Notes: a model not told the origin generated them from the sequence alone. 64,000 nucleotides of DNA from JACQHM01 sp964535215 (GCA_964535215.1 CAZHST010000012.1:15016-79015), one strand, 5' to 3'. Positions 1 to 8,561 are shown, numbered from the stretch's first letter. Translations and numbers: made by a program.

Positions 1-1140
1 GTGCTCCACCTGGAAAACATCCCTTCGCTAGGGGATATCAGGACGATCCTGGTCCTCCTCCGACACCTGGGCGTTGAGGCCGATGGAGCGGAGGGGTCCC
101 TTTCCCTGAAGGCTGAAGGGCTCAAGGGGTTTGAGGCCCCTTACGATCTCGTGCGGACCATGCGGGCCTCCGTCCTGGTCTTGGGCCCCTTGGTCGCTCG
201 CTTCGGACGGGCCAGGGTGTCCCTTCCAGGGGGCTGCGCTATTGGGCCTCGCCCGATCAACCTCCACCTGGGGGGGTTAGCGAAGCTGGGGGCGGAGATC
301 ACCTTGAACGAGGGGTACGTCGAGGCCAAGGCAGATCGCCTCAAGGGGGCCAGGATCTACTTCGACCTCCCGACGGTGACCGGGACGGAGAACCTGATGA
401 TGGCCGCGAGTTTAGCCGAGGGGGTGACGGTCTTGGAGAACGCCGCCTGCGAACCTGAGGTCGTGGATCTGGCCGATCTCTTGAACGCGATGGGGGCGTG
501 CATCGAAGGGGCGGGGACCCCCACCATCGTCATCCGCGGTGTAGAAGCCTTACACGGGGCTTCCCACCGGATCATCCCTGACAGGATCGAGGCCGGGACC
601 TTCGCCGTGGCGGCGGCCATCACGGGTGGGGAGGTCCTCATCGAGGGGTGCCGTCCAGACCACCTGGAGGCGGTGACGGCCAAGCTTCAGGAGGCAGGGG
701 TTGCGGTGGAGGTCGGCCCGGACACGTTACGGGTCCGATCCGTTGGGAGACCTAAGGCCGTCAACATCCAGACCCAACCCTTTCCCGGCTTTGCTACCGA
801 TATGCAGGCCCAGTTCATGGCCTTGATGGCCATCGCCGAGGGGAGGAGTCTCATCACCGAGACCGTCTTTGAGACCCGCTTTATGCATGTGAATGAGCTT
901 CTCCGGATGGGGGCGGACATCAAGGTGGTGGGGAACGTGGCCTTCGTTCAAGGGGTCCCCTCGCTGAGCGGGGCCCCCGTCATGGCCACGGACCTTCGGG
1001 CTTCGGCTTCCTTGGTCCTGGCCGGCTTGGCGGCCAGGGGGCGGACGACCATCTCACGGATCTATCACCTGGACCGGGGCTACGAGGCTATGGAGAAGAA
1101 GCTCGCGATCCTCGGGGCCAGGATCGAACGGGTCCGATGA
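1..1140 (+). CDS. murA: UDP-N-acetylglucosamine 1-carboxyvinyltransferase, 5' end missing
   Basis: MurA transfers enolpyruvate from PEP to UDP-GlcNAc, the first committed step of peptidoglycan synthesis in the cytoplasm. The visible 379 residues match the family from shortly after its N-terminus. The PGGCAIGPRP segment carries the catalytic cysteine (visible residue 79) targeted by fosfomycin in this family, followed by the LHLGGL and LGAEI stretch, and the C-terminal HLDRGYE segment is present. Full-length MurA is about 417-425 residues, so roughly 40 N-terminal residues lie upstream of the window. The GTG at base 1 is therefore only an in-frame codon. The stop overlaps the hisG start (ATGA), so murA is probably cotranscribed with the his genes. 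Confidence 0.95.
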   Translation: MLHLENIPSLGDIRTILVLLRHLGVEADGAEGSLSLKAEGLKGFEAPYDLVRTMRASVLVLGPLVARFGRARVSLPGGCAIGPRPINLHLGGLAKLGAEITLNEGYVEAKADRLKGARIYFDLPTVTGTENLMMAASLAEGVTVLENAACEPEVVDLADLLNAMGACIEGAGTPTIVIRGVEALHGASHRIIPDRIEAGTFAVAAAITGGEVLIEGCRPDHLEAVTAKLQEAGVAVEVGPDTLRVRSVGRPKAVNIQTQPFPGFATDMQAQFMALMAIAEGRSLITETVFETRFMHVNELLRMGADIKVVGNVAFVQGVPSLSGAPVMATDLRASASLVLAGLAARGRTTISRIYHLDRGYEAMEKKLAILGARIERVR

Positions 1141-1868
1141 AGGATGACCTTCTCACCATTGCCCTTCCCAAAGGGCGGTTGTTTGGGGACAGCGTTCAGC
1201 TTTTCCAGTCCATGGGGATCCCCTGTGGGGAGGTGTTTCTCTCATCCCGGCGGCTGGTTTGTGAGGATCCGGACCGGGGGCTCCGGTTCCTCGCCCTCAA
1301 GGCCCAGGATGTGCCGACCTACGTTGAGCACGGGGCGGCCGATCTCGGGATCGTCGGGAAGGACCTCCTGCTGGAGCAGGGGAAGGATCTTTACGAACCT
1401 CTCGATCTCGGTTTTGGGGCCTGTCGGCTGGTGGTGGCGGAGCCCCTCGCGCTAAAGGCCCGGGATGACCCTCAGGCCTGGTCCTACCTCCGGATTGCCA
1501 CCAAGTACCCGAACCTGACGGAGCGCCATTTCTCCCGGAAAGGGATCCAGGTCGAGATCATCAAGCTCTCCGGCTCCATCGAGCTGGCCCCCCTGGTTGG
1601 CCTCTCGGAGCGGATCGTGGATCTGGTGGCATCGGGGAGGACGCTGGCGGAGAATGGCCTTATCGAGGTGGAGGAGATCGCCCGATCCTCGGCCCGGCTC
1701 ATCGTCAACAAGGCCAGTTTGAAGACCAGGTACAAACGGGTGCAGGGGCTGATTGAGGCGATCCGACAGAGGCTGGAGACGGGAGACTGGCGACGGGAGG
1801 CCAGAGACTCGACGCTCGAGGCTCAATGGTCGAACCTCAACCATCGTCTGCTGGACGCTGACGACTGA
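1137..1868 (+). CDS. hisG: ATP phosphoribosyltransferase, short form
   Basis: HisG joins ATP and PRPP to make phosphoribosyl-ATP, the first and regulated step of histidine synthesis. The protein has 243 residues. The N-terminal IALPKGRL, the ADLGIVGKD segment and the DLVASGRTLAENGL phosphate-binding loop are typical. The core ends near residue 212 and there is no long regulatory C-terminal domain, which identifies the short form that in known cases needs HisZ. No hisZ lies in the window. The last ~30 residues do not look like HisG and come from repetitive DNA (see repeat at 1771-1868). The start ATG overlaps the murA stop by 4 bases. Confidence 0.93.
   Translation: MKDDLLTIALPKGRLFGDSVQLFQSMGIPCGEVFLSSRRLVCEDPDRGLRFLALKAQDVPTYVEHGAADLGIVGKDLLLEQGKDLYEPLDLGFGACRLVVAEPLALKARDDPQAWSYLRIATKYPNLTERHFSRKGIQVEIIKLSGSIELAPLVGLSERIVDLVASGRTLAENGLIEVEEIARSSARLIVNKASLKTRYKRVQGLIEAIRQRLETGDWRREARDSTLEAQWSNLNHRLLDADD
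1771..1868. repeat. Low-complexity GAGACTGG-like DNA forming the hisG 3' end
   Basis: The last ~100 bases of hisG are a degenerate series of GGGAGACTGG, GACGGGAGG, CCAGAGACT and ACGCTGACGACTG units, unlike the codon pattern before it. They encode a hydrophilic tail with no counterpart in short-form HisG. The same style of DNA (short imperfect CTGG/GACT units with inverted character) occurs at several other places in the window. The reading is that an intergenic-type element was captured at the end of the gene. The boundary is approximate. Confidence 0.5.
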
Positions 1869-1881
1869 AGGCTGCCCGCCT

Positions 1882-3174
1882 ATGATCAGGGTCTTTCGGA
1901 AAGACGATCCTGACTTCCAAGGGTTCCTTAGAAGCTTGAGGGGGCGGCAGGTGGAGCCTGCTCCCGAGGTCGAGGCCTCTGTCCGGACGATCCTGGCTTC
2001 GGTGAAGGAGAAAGGGGATCAGGCTCTCTTTACGTACGCGAAGGACTTTGACGGCGCCCTCCTCTCGGCCGAGACCGTCAGGGTAGGGGAGGCCGAGATC
2101 CAGATGGCCTACCGGACCATCCCCCCAAAGGCCCTGGAGGCCCTGAAGACCGCCCATGCGAGGATCCTGGCCTATCATCAGAGACAGCTCCATCCCTCTT
2201 GGTTCGTGGAGGAGGAGGGGGCCATCCTGGGGCAGCTCATCAGGCCCCTTGAACGGGTTGGGATCTACGTACCGGGGGGGAAGGCGGCCTATCCCTCGAC
2301 GGTCCTGATGAACGCGACCCCCGCCGCCGTTGCCGGCGTCCCTTCCCTCGTCATGTGCACGCCGGTAGGCCCTGACCTGGCCGTAAACCCGGCCATCCTG
2401 GTGGCGGCGGATCTGGCCGGGGTTAAGGAGGTCTACAAGGTCGGGGGAGCCCAGGCCATCGCCGCCTTAGCCTACGGCACAGAGAGCATCCCCCGGGTGG
2501 ACAAGGTTGTGGGGCCCGGGAACATCTACGTGACAACGGCGAAGAGACTCCTCTACGGTCAGGTGGGGATTGACCTCCTGGCGGGTCCCAGCGAGATGCT
2601 GATCCTGGCCGATGACTCGGCGGATCCGGCCTCCGTGGCCATAGACCTCTTAGCCCAGGCTGAGCATGATCCGCTGGCTTCCTCCATCCTCATTACCCCC
2701 TCCTCCACCCTGGCCGAAGCGGTCCTCGTGGAGCTTAGGAACCAGGAGGCCGACCTTCCCCGCCGGGAAATCATCGAGGCCTCCCTGGGCCAGTGGGGGG
2801 CCATCGTCCTCGTCCAGGACTTAGACGAGGCCGCCGCCTTGGTCAACCAGATCGCCCCTGAGCATGTGGAGCTTCTGATCAGGGACCCGTGGACCTTTCT
2901 GCCCCTCATCAAAAACGCCGGGGCCATCTTCCTGGGGGTCTTTTCGCCGGGGGCCGCAGGGGATTACGTGGCCGGGCCGAATCACGTGCTCCCCACGGGG
3001 GGGACGGCCCGCTTCTCCTCACCCCTTTCTGTCCAGGACTTCCAGCGGCGCTCCTCCATCGTGGCCTTCTCGCCGAAGAAGCTGGAGGAGCTTGGCCCCT
3101 CGATCGTCGAGCTGGCAGCCTTGGAGGGGCTTTCGGCCCACGCCCGTTCAATCCAGGTGAGGAGGGGGGCATGA
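1882..3174 (+). CDS. hisD: Histidinol dehydrogenase
   Basis: HisD is a zinc enzyme that oxidises L-histidinol through histidinal to L-histidine with two NAD+, the last two steps of the pathway. The 430-residue length is normal. Visible landmarks are GIYVPGGKAAYPS (about 127-140), KVGGAQAIAALAYGT (186-200), VVGPGN, the IDLLAGPSEM signature (230-239), and AQAEHDP (259-264), whose Gln and His match zinc ligands of the family. APEHVE follows near the C-terminus. The start chosen is the ATG at 1882, because upstream in-frame codons translate the repetitive hisG tail. The gap to hisG is 13 bases and the stop overlaps hisC. Confidence 0.97.
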   Translation: MIRVFRKDDPDFQGFLRSLRGRQVEPAPEVEASVRTILASVKEKGDQALFTYAKDFDGALLSAETVRVGEAEIQMAYRTIPPKALEALKTAHARILAYHQRQLHPSWFVEEEGAILGQLIRPLERVGIYVPGGKAAYPSTVLMNATPAAVAGVPSLVMCTPVGPDLAVNPAILVAADLAGVKEVYKVGGAQAIAALAYGTESIPRVDKVVGPGNIYVTTAKRLLYGQVGIDLLAGPSEMLILADDSADPASVAIDLLAQAEHDPLASSILITPSSTLAEAVLVELRNQEADLPRREIIEASLGQWGAIVLVQDLDEAAALVNQIAPEHVELLIRDPWTFLPLIKNAGAIFLGVFSPGAAGDYVAGPNHVLPTGGTARFSSPLSVQDFQRRSSIVAFSPKKLEELGPSIVELAALEGLSAHARSIQVRRGA

Positions 3175-4244
3175 AGGGAGAGCGGCTGAAGGAGCTGGTT
3201 CGAGGGGAGATCAGGGGCCTCCAGGCCTACACCGTCGAGAAGGGCCTGTACAAGGCGAAGCTTGACGCGAATGAGAGCCCTTTCCCCCTCCCTCCTGAGC
3301 TTCATGGGGAACTGTTGACGATCCTGGAAAGGGTGCCCCTGAACCGGTATCCTGACCCTGATGCCGGGGAGGCTCGGGCGGCCATTGCCGGGAGGTTAGG
3401 GATCCCGGCGGAGCGCCTGATCCTTGGAAACGGCTCCGATGAGTGCATCCTGCTCCTCCTCCTAGCCTTAGGGGGCCCGGTTCTCTCCCCCATCCCGACC
3501 TTTGTCATGTACGAGCTGGCCTCGAAGGCCTTAGGCCTCCGCTTCTTGGGGATCCCCCTCGGACCCCGATTTGAGCTGCCCCTGGAACAGGTCCTGGAAA
3601 TCATCCGGCGCGAGCGCCCCAAGCTCATCTTTCTCGCCTCGCCCAACAACCCGACCGGGAACGCCTTTTCCGAGGAGGAGATCCTGAAGGTTGTGGAGGC
3701 CTCGGAGGGACTGGTGGTGGTGGACGAGGCCTATTACCCGTATGCGGGGAGGACCCTCCTGCCCCATCTCTGGCGGTATGAGAACCTGGCCATCTTACGG
3801 ACCCTCTCCAAGATCGGCCTGGCAGGCATCAGGGTGGGGTACCTCATAGCCCATGAAGCCCTCATCGAGGAGCTGAACAAGGTGCGGCCCCCCTATAACG
3901 TGAACGCCCTTTCCCAGGCGGTTGCCCGCTTTGCCCTAGAGCATGAGGAGGCCATCCAGGGGCAGGTGAAGGTCGTCATCGAGGAGCGGGAGCGGCTCTT
4001 CAGGGCTTTGTCTGAGCTCCCTGAGCTGGAGGTCTTCCCTTCGGAGGCGAACTTCCTCCTCTTCCGGACGAAGGTCCCGGTGGAGCCGGTCTACCTTGGA
4101 CTCGTCGAGGAAGGGGTCCTGGTGCGGAACCTGAGCAACGGCCCGGGTCTTTTCAACTGCCTCCGGGTGACGGTGGGGACACCGGAGGAGAACGACCTGT
4201 TCCTGGAAACGTTGCGGGAGATCCTAGCGAGGCTTTCAGAATAA
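3171..4244 (+). CDS. hisC: Histidinol-phosphate aminotransferase
   Basis: This PLP enzyme moves an amino group from glutamate to imidazole-acetol phosphate, giving histidinol phosphate. The 357-residue protein has the N-terminal LDANESP motif, the SPNNPTGN segment that contacts PLP, VVVDEAYYPYAG with the cofactor-contacting Asp and Tyr, and TLSKIGLAGIRVGY with the Schiff-base lysine. The start ATG at 3171 overlaps the hisD stop and has a GAGGAGGGG ribosome-binding site. The C-terminal LRVTVGTPEEND is typical of HisC. Confidence 0.96.
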   Translation: MKGERLKELVRGEIRGLQAYTVEKGLYKAKLDANESPFPLPPELHGELLTILERVPLNRYPDPDAGEARAAIAGRLGIPAERLILGNGSDECILLLLLALGGPVLSPIPTFVMYELASKALGLRFLGIPLGPRFELPLEQVLEIIRRERPKLIFLASPNNPTGNAFSEEEILKVVEASEGLVVVDEAYYPYAGRTLLPHLWRYENLAILRTLSKIGLAGIRVGYLIAHEALIEELNKVRPPYNVNALSQAVARFALEHEEAIQGQVKVVIEERERLFRALSELPELEVFPSEANFLLFRTKVPVEPVYLGLVEEGVLVRNLSNGPGLFNCLRVTVGTPEENDLFLETLREILARLSE

Positions 4245-4249
4245 CGAAA

Positions 4250-4843
4250 ATGAAGAGGACGGCGAAGCTCTCCAGGAGGACGGTGGAGACGGACATCTCC
4301 GTCGAGGTGAACCTGGACGGGAGAGGGGAGGCCACGGTTCAGACAGGTATGCCCTTCCTTGACCACATGCTGGCCCAGCTCGCAAAACACGGCTTCTTCG
4401 ACCTGACCGTTCACGCCAGAGGCGATCTGGAAGTGGACTACCACCACACCGTCGAGGATGTGGGCATCACCCTGGGGGAGGCCTTCGAGAAGGCCCTCGG
4501 GGAAAAAATCGGCATCCAGCGCTACGGCTCCGCTCTCATTCCCCTCGATGAGGCCCTTGTCAGCGTGGCCGTTGACCTCTCCGGCCGGCCGTACCTGGTC
4601 TACCGGGCCCCGCAGCTTAGGGGCACCATCGGAACCTTCCATACTGAGCTGGTCAAGGAGTTCTTCAGGGCCTTCGCCACCCACTTGAAGGCGAACCTCC
4701 ACATCACCGTCCAATACGGCGAGAACCGCCACCATATCGTCGAAGCCATGTTCAAAGGGGTGGCCCGGGCGTTGGATCAGGCGACGGCCTTAGACCCCCG
4801 CCGGGCCGGCGTCCCTTCGACAAAGGGAACCCTTTCGGGGTAG
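4250..4843 (+). CDS. hisB: Imidazoleglycerol-phosphate dehydratase
   Basis: HisB is a manganese enzyme that dehydrates imidazole-glycerol phosphate to imidazole-acetol phosphate. It is the single-domain 197-residue form without a histidinol-phosphatase domain. Metal-binding histidine motifs are visible as FLDHMLAQLAKHG, DYHHTVEDVG, FHTEL and NRHHIVEA. It starts 5 bases after hisC. No hisN-type phosphatase is in the operon, so that step must be done by a gene elsewhere; the inositol-monophosphatase-family gene at 53-54 kb is one candidate. Confidence 0.97.
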   Translation: MKRTAKLSRRTVETDISVEVNLDGRGEATVQTGMPFLDHMLAQLAKHGFFDLTVHARGDLEVDYHHTVEDVGITLGEAFEKALGEKIGIQRYGSALIPLDEALVSVAVDLSGRPYLVYRAPQLRGTIGTFHTELVKEFFRAFATHLKANLHITVQYGENRHHIVEAMFKGVARALDQATALDPRRAGVPSTKGTLSG

Positions 4844-4890
4844 TCAAATGTCCATCATAACATGGGCAGAGATGATGTCAGGCCGTCTCG

Positions 4891-5511
4891 ATGATTGCCA
4901 TCATTGATTCGGGCATCGCGAACTTAAGAAGCGTCCAGAAGGGCTTTGAGCGGGTGGGCTTTTCTGCCAGGATCGTGGAGGATCCCAGGGCGCTCAAGGA
5001 GGCCTCCGGAATTGTCCTCCCAGGGGTTGGAGCCTTTGCCGATGGGATCGGGAAACTGAAGGGGGCAGGCTTCGTCGAGCCGCTCCTTCGGGCCATCGAG
5101 GAGGGGAAGCCGGTCTTGGGCATCTGCCTGGGCCTTCACTTCCTCTTCTCAGAGAGCGAGGAGTTCGGCCTCCACAAAGGCCTTGATCTGCTCAAAGGTC
5201 GTGTCCGTCGCTTCCCCCGTCAACCCTCAGCCCCGATCTTGAAGATCCCTCACATGGGCTGGAACCAGATCAGGATCGAGCGCCCGGCCCCGATCTTCAA
5301 CGGCATCCCCGACGGCTCCTACTTCTACTTCGTCCACTCGTATTACGTGGATCCTCAGGAGGATGGGATCGTGGCGGCGACGACGGAGTACGGCATCCGC
5401 TTCGTCTCGGCCATCTGGCAGGAGAATCTCTTTGCGACCCAGTTCCACCCTGAGAAGAGCCAGGCCTTAGGGCTTCGGCTCCTGGAGAACTTCGGCAGGC
5501 TCGCCCGATGA
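4891..5511 (+). CDS. hisH: Imidazole glycerol phosphate synthase, glutaminase subunit
   Basis: HisH splits glutamine and passes ammonia to HisF. The 206-residue class I amidotransferase has the nucleophile motif GICLGLHFLF and the catalytic FHPEKS near the C-terminus. The N-terminus IAIIDSGIANLRSV is typical. It follows hisB after 47 bases in which no second gene is seen, and precedes hisA by 9 bases. Confidence 0.96.
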   Translation: MIAIIDSGIANLRSVQKGFERVGFSARIVEDPRALKEASGIVLPGVGAFADGIGKLKGAGFVEPLLRAIEEGKPVLGICLGLHFLFSESEEFGLHKGLDLLKGRVRRFPRQPSAPILKIPHMGWNQIRIERPAPIFNGIPDGSYFYFVHSYYVDPQEDGIVAATTEYGIRFVSAIWQENLFATQFHPEKSQALGLRLLENFGRLAR

Positions 5512-5520
5512 TGCAGGGCC

Positions 5521-6285
5521 ATGTTGGTGATTCCGGCCATTGACCTCAAAGGAGGGAAGGTTGTCCGTCTCACCCAGGGGGATCCCACCCGGCAGACGCT
5601 CTTTTCCGACGATCCTGTAGCCGTGGCCCTCCGGTGGAGGGAGGCGGGGGCAAGGCGGCTCCACATCGTGGATCTGGACGGGGCCTTCGAGGGCCTTCCG
5701 CGCCAGACAGGGATCATCCGGAGGATCGCTGCTGCCGTGGACCTCCCCCTCCAGGTCGGGGGAGGCTTGCGGACCCTGGCGGCCCTCGACACCCTCTTTA
5801 GGGATCGGATCAGGTTTGCTGTCCTCGGGACCTCGGCCATCCTGGATCGGAGGTTCCTGGAGGAGGCCTGCACCCGGTACCCCGGCCGGATCATCCTGGC
5901 CGTTGATGCGAGGGGGGGAAAGGTGGCCGTCAAGGGGTGGGCCGAAACAACCGGGCTTTCCCCCCTGGAGCTTGTCAAGGCCGTGGCCCCTCTCGACCTG
6001 GGGGCGATCATCTATACCGATATCTTAAAGGACGGGACCCAGGAGGGGCCGGATCTGGAGGCCTTGAAGAGGATCGCGGAGATCAGCAGGCATGCTGTCA
6101 TTGCCTCAGGAGGGATCGCATCCCTGGACGATGTTCGAAAGGTAGCTTCCATCCGAGGGGTCATGGGGATGCTGATAGGAAAGGCCCTTTACTCCGGGGT
6201 TCTTGACTTCCAAGAGGCGACGGAAGTTGCCCTTCAAACGGCGAGCGGCTCTCATGCTGGCGAAACGGATCATCCCCTGCCTTGA
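5521..6285 (+). CDS. hisA: ProFAR isomerase
   Basis: HisA is a (beta-alpha)8-barrel isomerase that opens the ribose of ProFAR to give PRFAR, the substrate of HisF-HisH. The N-terminus VIPAIDLKGGKVVRL carries the first catalytic aspartate. VGGGLR, the YTDILKDGT segment with the second aspartate, and the phosphate-binding IASGGI and LIGKALY segments are all present. It has 254 residues. Its 3' end overlaps the hisF start by 32 bases, so translation is probably coupled. Confidence 0.96.
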   Translation: MLVIPAIDLKGGKVVRLTQGDPTRQTLFSDDPVAVALRWREAGARRLHIVDLDGAFEGLPRQTGIIRRIAAAVDLPLQVGGGLRTLAALDTLFRDRIRFAVLGTSAILDRRFLEEACTRYPGRIILAVDARGGKVAVKGWAETTGLSPLELVKAVAPLDLGAIIYTDILKDGTQEGPDLEALKRIAEISRHAVIASGGIASLDDVRKVASIRGVMGMLIGKALYSGVLDFQEATEVALQTASGSHAGETDHPLP

Positions 6286-7009
6286 TGTAAAAGATGGGCG
6301 GGTGGTGAAGGGGACCCGCTTCGTGAACCTCCGGGATGCAGGCGACCCGGTGGAGGTGGCTGCTTGGTACGATCAGGAAGGGGCCGACGAGCTGGTTTTC
6401 CTGGACATCACCGCTTCCCATGAGCGGCGGAGGATCCTGATCAACGTCGTGGCGAGGACGGCAGAGGTGGCCTTCATGCCCTTGACCGTCGGCGGCGGGA
6501 TCCGGACCCTGGAGGATATCCGGGCCCTCCTGTTAGCCGGGGCCGACAAGGTTTCCATCAACACCGCCGCCGTTCAGGACCCGGAGCTGATCCCGAGGGC
6601 AGCCGAGCGTTTCGGCAGCCAGTGTATCGTGTTGGCCATTGACGCCAAAAGGACCGGAGGTCGGTGGGAGGTCTTTATCCACGGGGGGAGGACGCCAACG
6701 GGCCTGGATGCGGTCGAGTGGGCCATTGAGGGGGAGAAGCGGGGGGCTGGGGAGATCCTCTTGACCAGCATGGATCGGGACGGCACAAAGGACGGCTACG
6801 ATTTGGAGCTCACCAGGGCTGTCGCGGAGGCTGTTGGCATCCCCGTCATCGCCTCAGGCGGGGCTGGAAGGCTCGGGCATCTCTATGAGGCGTTGACCGT
6901 TGGCAAGGCGGATGCGGCATTGGCCGCTTCTATTTTTCACTTCCGGGAGTACACGATCCAGGAGGCCAAGGTGTATTTAAGGGAGCGGGGGGTCCATGTG
7001 AGGAGTTAA
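6254..7009 (+). CDS. hisF: Imidazole glycerol phosphate synthase, cyclase subunit
   Basis: HisF uses ammonia from HisH to convert PRFAR to imidazole-glycerol phosphate and AICAR; AICAR returns to purine synthesis. The 251-residue barrel begins MLAKRIIPCLDVKDGRVVKG, including the catalytic aspartate. The VGGGIR, SINTAA, LTSMDRDGTKDGYD (second catalytic aspartate) and IASGGAG motifs are visible. The start at 6254 matches the family's N-terminus and lies inside the end of hisA. Confidence 0.97.
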   Translation: MLAKRIIPCLDVKDGRVVKGTRFVNLRDAGDPVEVAAWYDQEGADELVFLDITASHERRRILINVVARTAEVAFMPLTVGGGIRTLEDIRALLLAGADKVSINTAAVQDPELIPRAAERFGSQCIVLAIDAKRTGGRWEVFIHGGRTPTGLDAVEWAIEGEKRGAGEILLTSMDRDGTKDGYDLELTRAVAEAVGIPVIASGGAGRLGHLYEALTVGKADAALAASIFHFREYTIQEAKVYLRERGVHVRS

Positions 7010-7022
7010 GAAGAGGGGGGCC

Positions 7023-7511
7023 ATGGCTGTAGAGCTTCAAACGGTTTCCATCGAGATGCCGGAGGGTTGCAACGTGATCCTCGGCCAGAGCCACTTCATC
7101 AAGACGGTTGAGGATCTCCATGAGATCATCGCTGGATCGGTCCCTCAGGCCAGGTTCGGGATCGCCTTCTGCGAATCCTCCGGGGAATGCCTGATCCGCC
7201 ATACGGGGAATGATGAGACCTTGAAACAGGCGGCGATCAAGAACGCCCAGGCCGTCGGGGCCGGTCACTTCTTCGTCATCGTCCTGAAGGATGCCTACCC
7301 CATCAACATCCTCAACGCCGTGAAGATGTGCCAGGAGGTCTGCCAGATCTTTTGTGCCTCGGCAAACCCGATCCAGGTTGTCGTGGCCCAGACCGAGCAG
7401 GGGAGGGGGGTGATGGGGGTCGTGGACGGCCTTTCCCCGAAGGGGATCGAAGGAGCCGAGGGCCAGAAGTGGCGCCATGATCTCCTCAGAAGGATCGGCT
7501 ATAAATTGTGA
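7023..7511 (+). CDS. Adenosine-specific kinase-family protein
   Basis: The 162-residue protein resembles the small adenosine-specific kinase family (PF04008), first described in archaea and thermophiles. Recognisable stretches are ARFGIAFCESSGECLIRHTGND, GHFFVIVLKDAYPINILNAV and a C-terminal VVDGLSPKGIE segment. Members are proposed to phosphorylate or bind adenosine or AMP-like ligands. Here it sits 13 bases after hisF and 7 bases before hisIE, inside the his operon. That suggests a role with an adenine nucleotide intermediate or by-product, but this is inference. Confidence 0.75.
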   Translation: MAVELQTVSIEMPEGCNVILGQSHFIKTVEDLHEIIAGSVPQARFGIAFCESSGECLIRHTGNDETLKQAAIKNAQAVGAGHFFVIVLKDAYPINILNAVKMCQEVCQIFCASANPIQVVVAQTEQGRGVMGVVDGLSPKGIEGAEGQKWRHDLLRRIGYKL

Positions 7512-7518
7512 GGAACGC

Positions 7519-8208
7519 GTGGATCTGACGACGCTCAAGTTTGATGAGCAGGGCCTGATCCCGGCCATCGTCCAGGATGCGGAGAATGGCGAGGTGTTGA
7601 TGATGGCCTATATGAACGGGGAGGCCTTGAGGAAGACCCTCGAGACGGGATTTTCCCACTTCTACAGCCGTTCGCGGGGGAGGCTCTGGAGGAAGGGGGA
7701 GGAGTCAGGGCATGTCCAGCGGGTGAAAGAGGTCCTCTACGACTGCGATCAGGACACGTTGCTCTTAAAGGTCGAGCAGGAGGTCGCTGCCTGCCATACC
7801 GGTCACCGGTCCTGCTTCTTTGAGCGGCTCCATCCCATCCCCGGGGTGGTCCCGGAGAAGGCCTTCGAGCCCCAGGAGGCCTCCGAGGGCTTGAACATCC
7901 TGGATCGGCTCTACCAGGTCATCCTGAGCCGGAAGACGAGCCCCCCGGCGGACTCTTACGTGGCGAGGCTCCTGACCCAGGGTCAGGAAAAGATCTTCAA
8001 GAAGCTCGCCGAGGAGCTTACCGAGCTGATCCTCGCCTCCAAGGACAGGAGGAGGGAAGAAATCGTGTACGAGGCCGCTGACCTCCTGTTCCATTTCCTC
8101 GTCTTGTTAGGCTATCACGAGATCTGTCCGAAGGAGGTCGGGCGGGAGTTGGAGCGCCGCTTTGGGAAGAAGCCCGATGAGTATCGTGGAACCTCGGGTG
8201 GGGCGTAG
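7519..8208 (+). CDS. hisI: Bifunctional phosphoribosyl-AMP cyclohydrolase / phosphoribosyl-ATP pyrophosphatase
   Basis: This fusion carries steps 2 and 3 of histidine synthesis. The N-terminal HisI domain (about 1-115) starts DLTTLKFDEQGLIPAIVQD, then shows MMAYMN, SRSRGRLWRKGEESGH and the cysteine-rich zinc segment YDCDQDT plus ACHTGHRSCFF. The HisE domain (about 125-225) contains KLAEELTELILASK and EIVYEAADLLFH, the MazG-like metal site. The GTG at 7519 is chosen because it fits the family N-terminus and follows a TGAGGA site. An in-frame ATG at 7477 would overlap the previous gene by 35 bases. Confidence 0.93.
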   Translation: MDLTTLKFDEQGLIPAIVQDAENGEVLMMAYMNGEALRKTLETGFSHFYSRSRGRLWRKGEESGHVQRVKEVLYDCDQDTLLLKVEQEVAACHTGHRSCFFERLHPIPGVVPEKAFEPQEASEGLNILDRLYQVILSRKTSPPADSYVARLLTQGQEKIFKKLAEELTELILASKDRRREEIVYEAADLLFHFLVLLGYHEICPKEVGRELERRFGKKPDEYRGTSGGA

Positions 8209-8209
8209 G

Positions 8210-8554
8210 ATGCCGGAGTGTGTCTTTTGCCGGATCATCAAAGGGGAACTTCCCAGCAGAAAGGTCTACGAGGACGATCTCGCCTTCGCCTTTGACGATA
8301 TCAACCCTAAGGCCCCGGTCCATATCCTCATCGTGCCGAAAGTCCACCTGTCTACCCTGGTTGACGCCGGGCCCTCTGAGAAGGAGCTGCTGGGTCACCT
8401 CCTCCTGGTGGCGAACAGGATCGCCAAGGAAAAGGGGATCGACGGGAGAGGTTTCAGGCTTGTCCTGAACTGTAACCCTGAAGGGGGCCAGGTTGTGTAT
8501 CACCTCCATCTCCATCTCCTGGGGGGACGGCAGATGCGCTGGCAGCCGGCGTGA
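8210..8554 (+). CDS. HIT-family protein (HinT-like)
   Basis: The 114-residue protein begins PECVFCRIIKGELPS and ends with the histidine triad HLHLHLLGG, preceded by NPEGGQVVYH. It is a HinT-type nucleotide hydrolase or transferase; bacterial HinT splits purine nucleoside phosphoramidates in the cytoplasm. The first two cysteines (CVFC) are the common zinc-type start. The start ATG is one base after the hisIE stop, so it is probably the tail of the his transcript. Confidence 0.93.
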   Translation: MPECVFCRIIKGELPSRKVYEDDLAFAFDDINPKAPVHILIVPKVHLSTLVDAGPSEKELLGHLLLVANRIAKEKGIDGRGFRLVLNCNPEGGQVVYHLHLHLLGGRQMRWQPA

Positions 8555-8561
8555 AGGGTCT

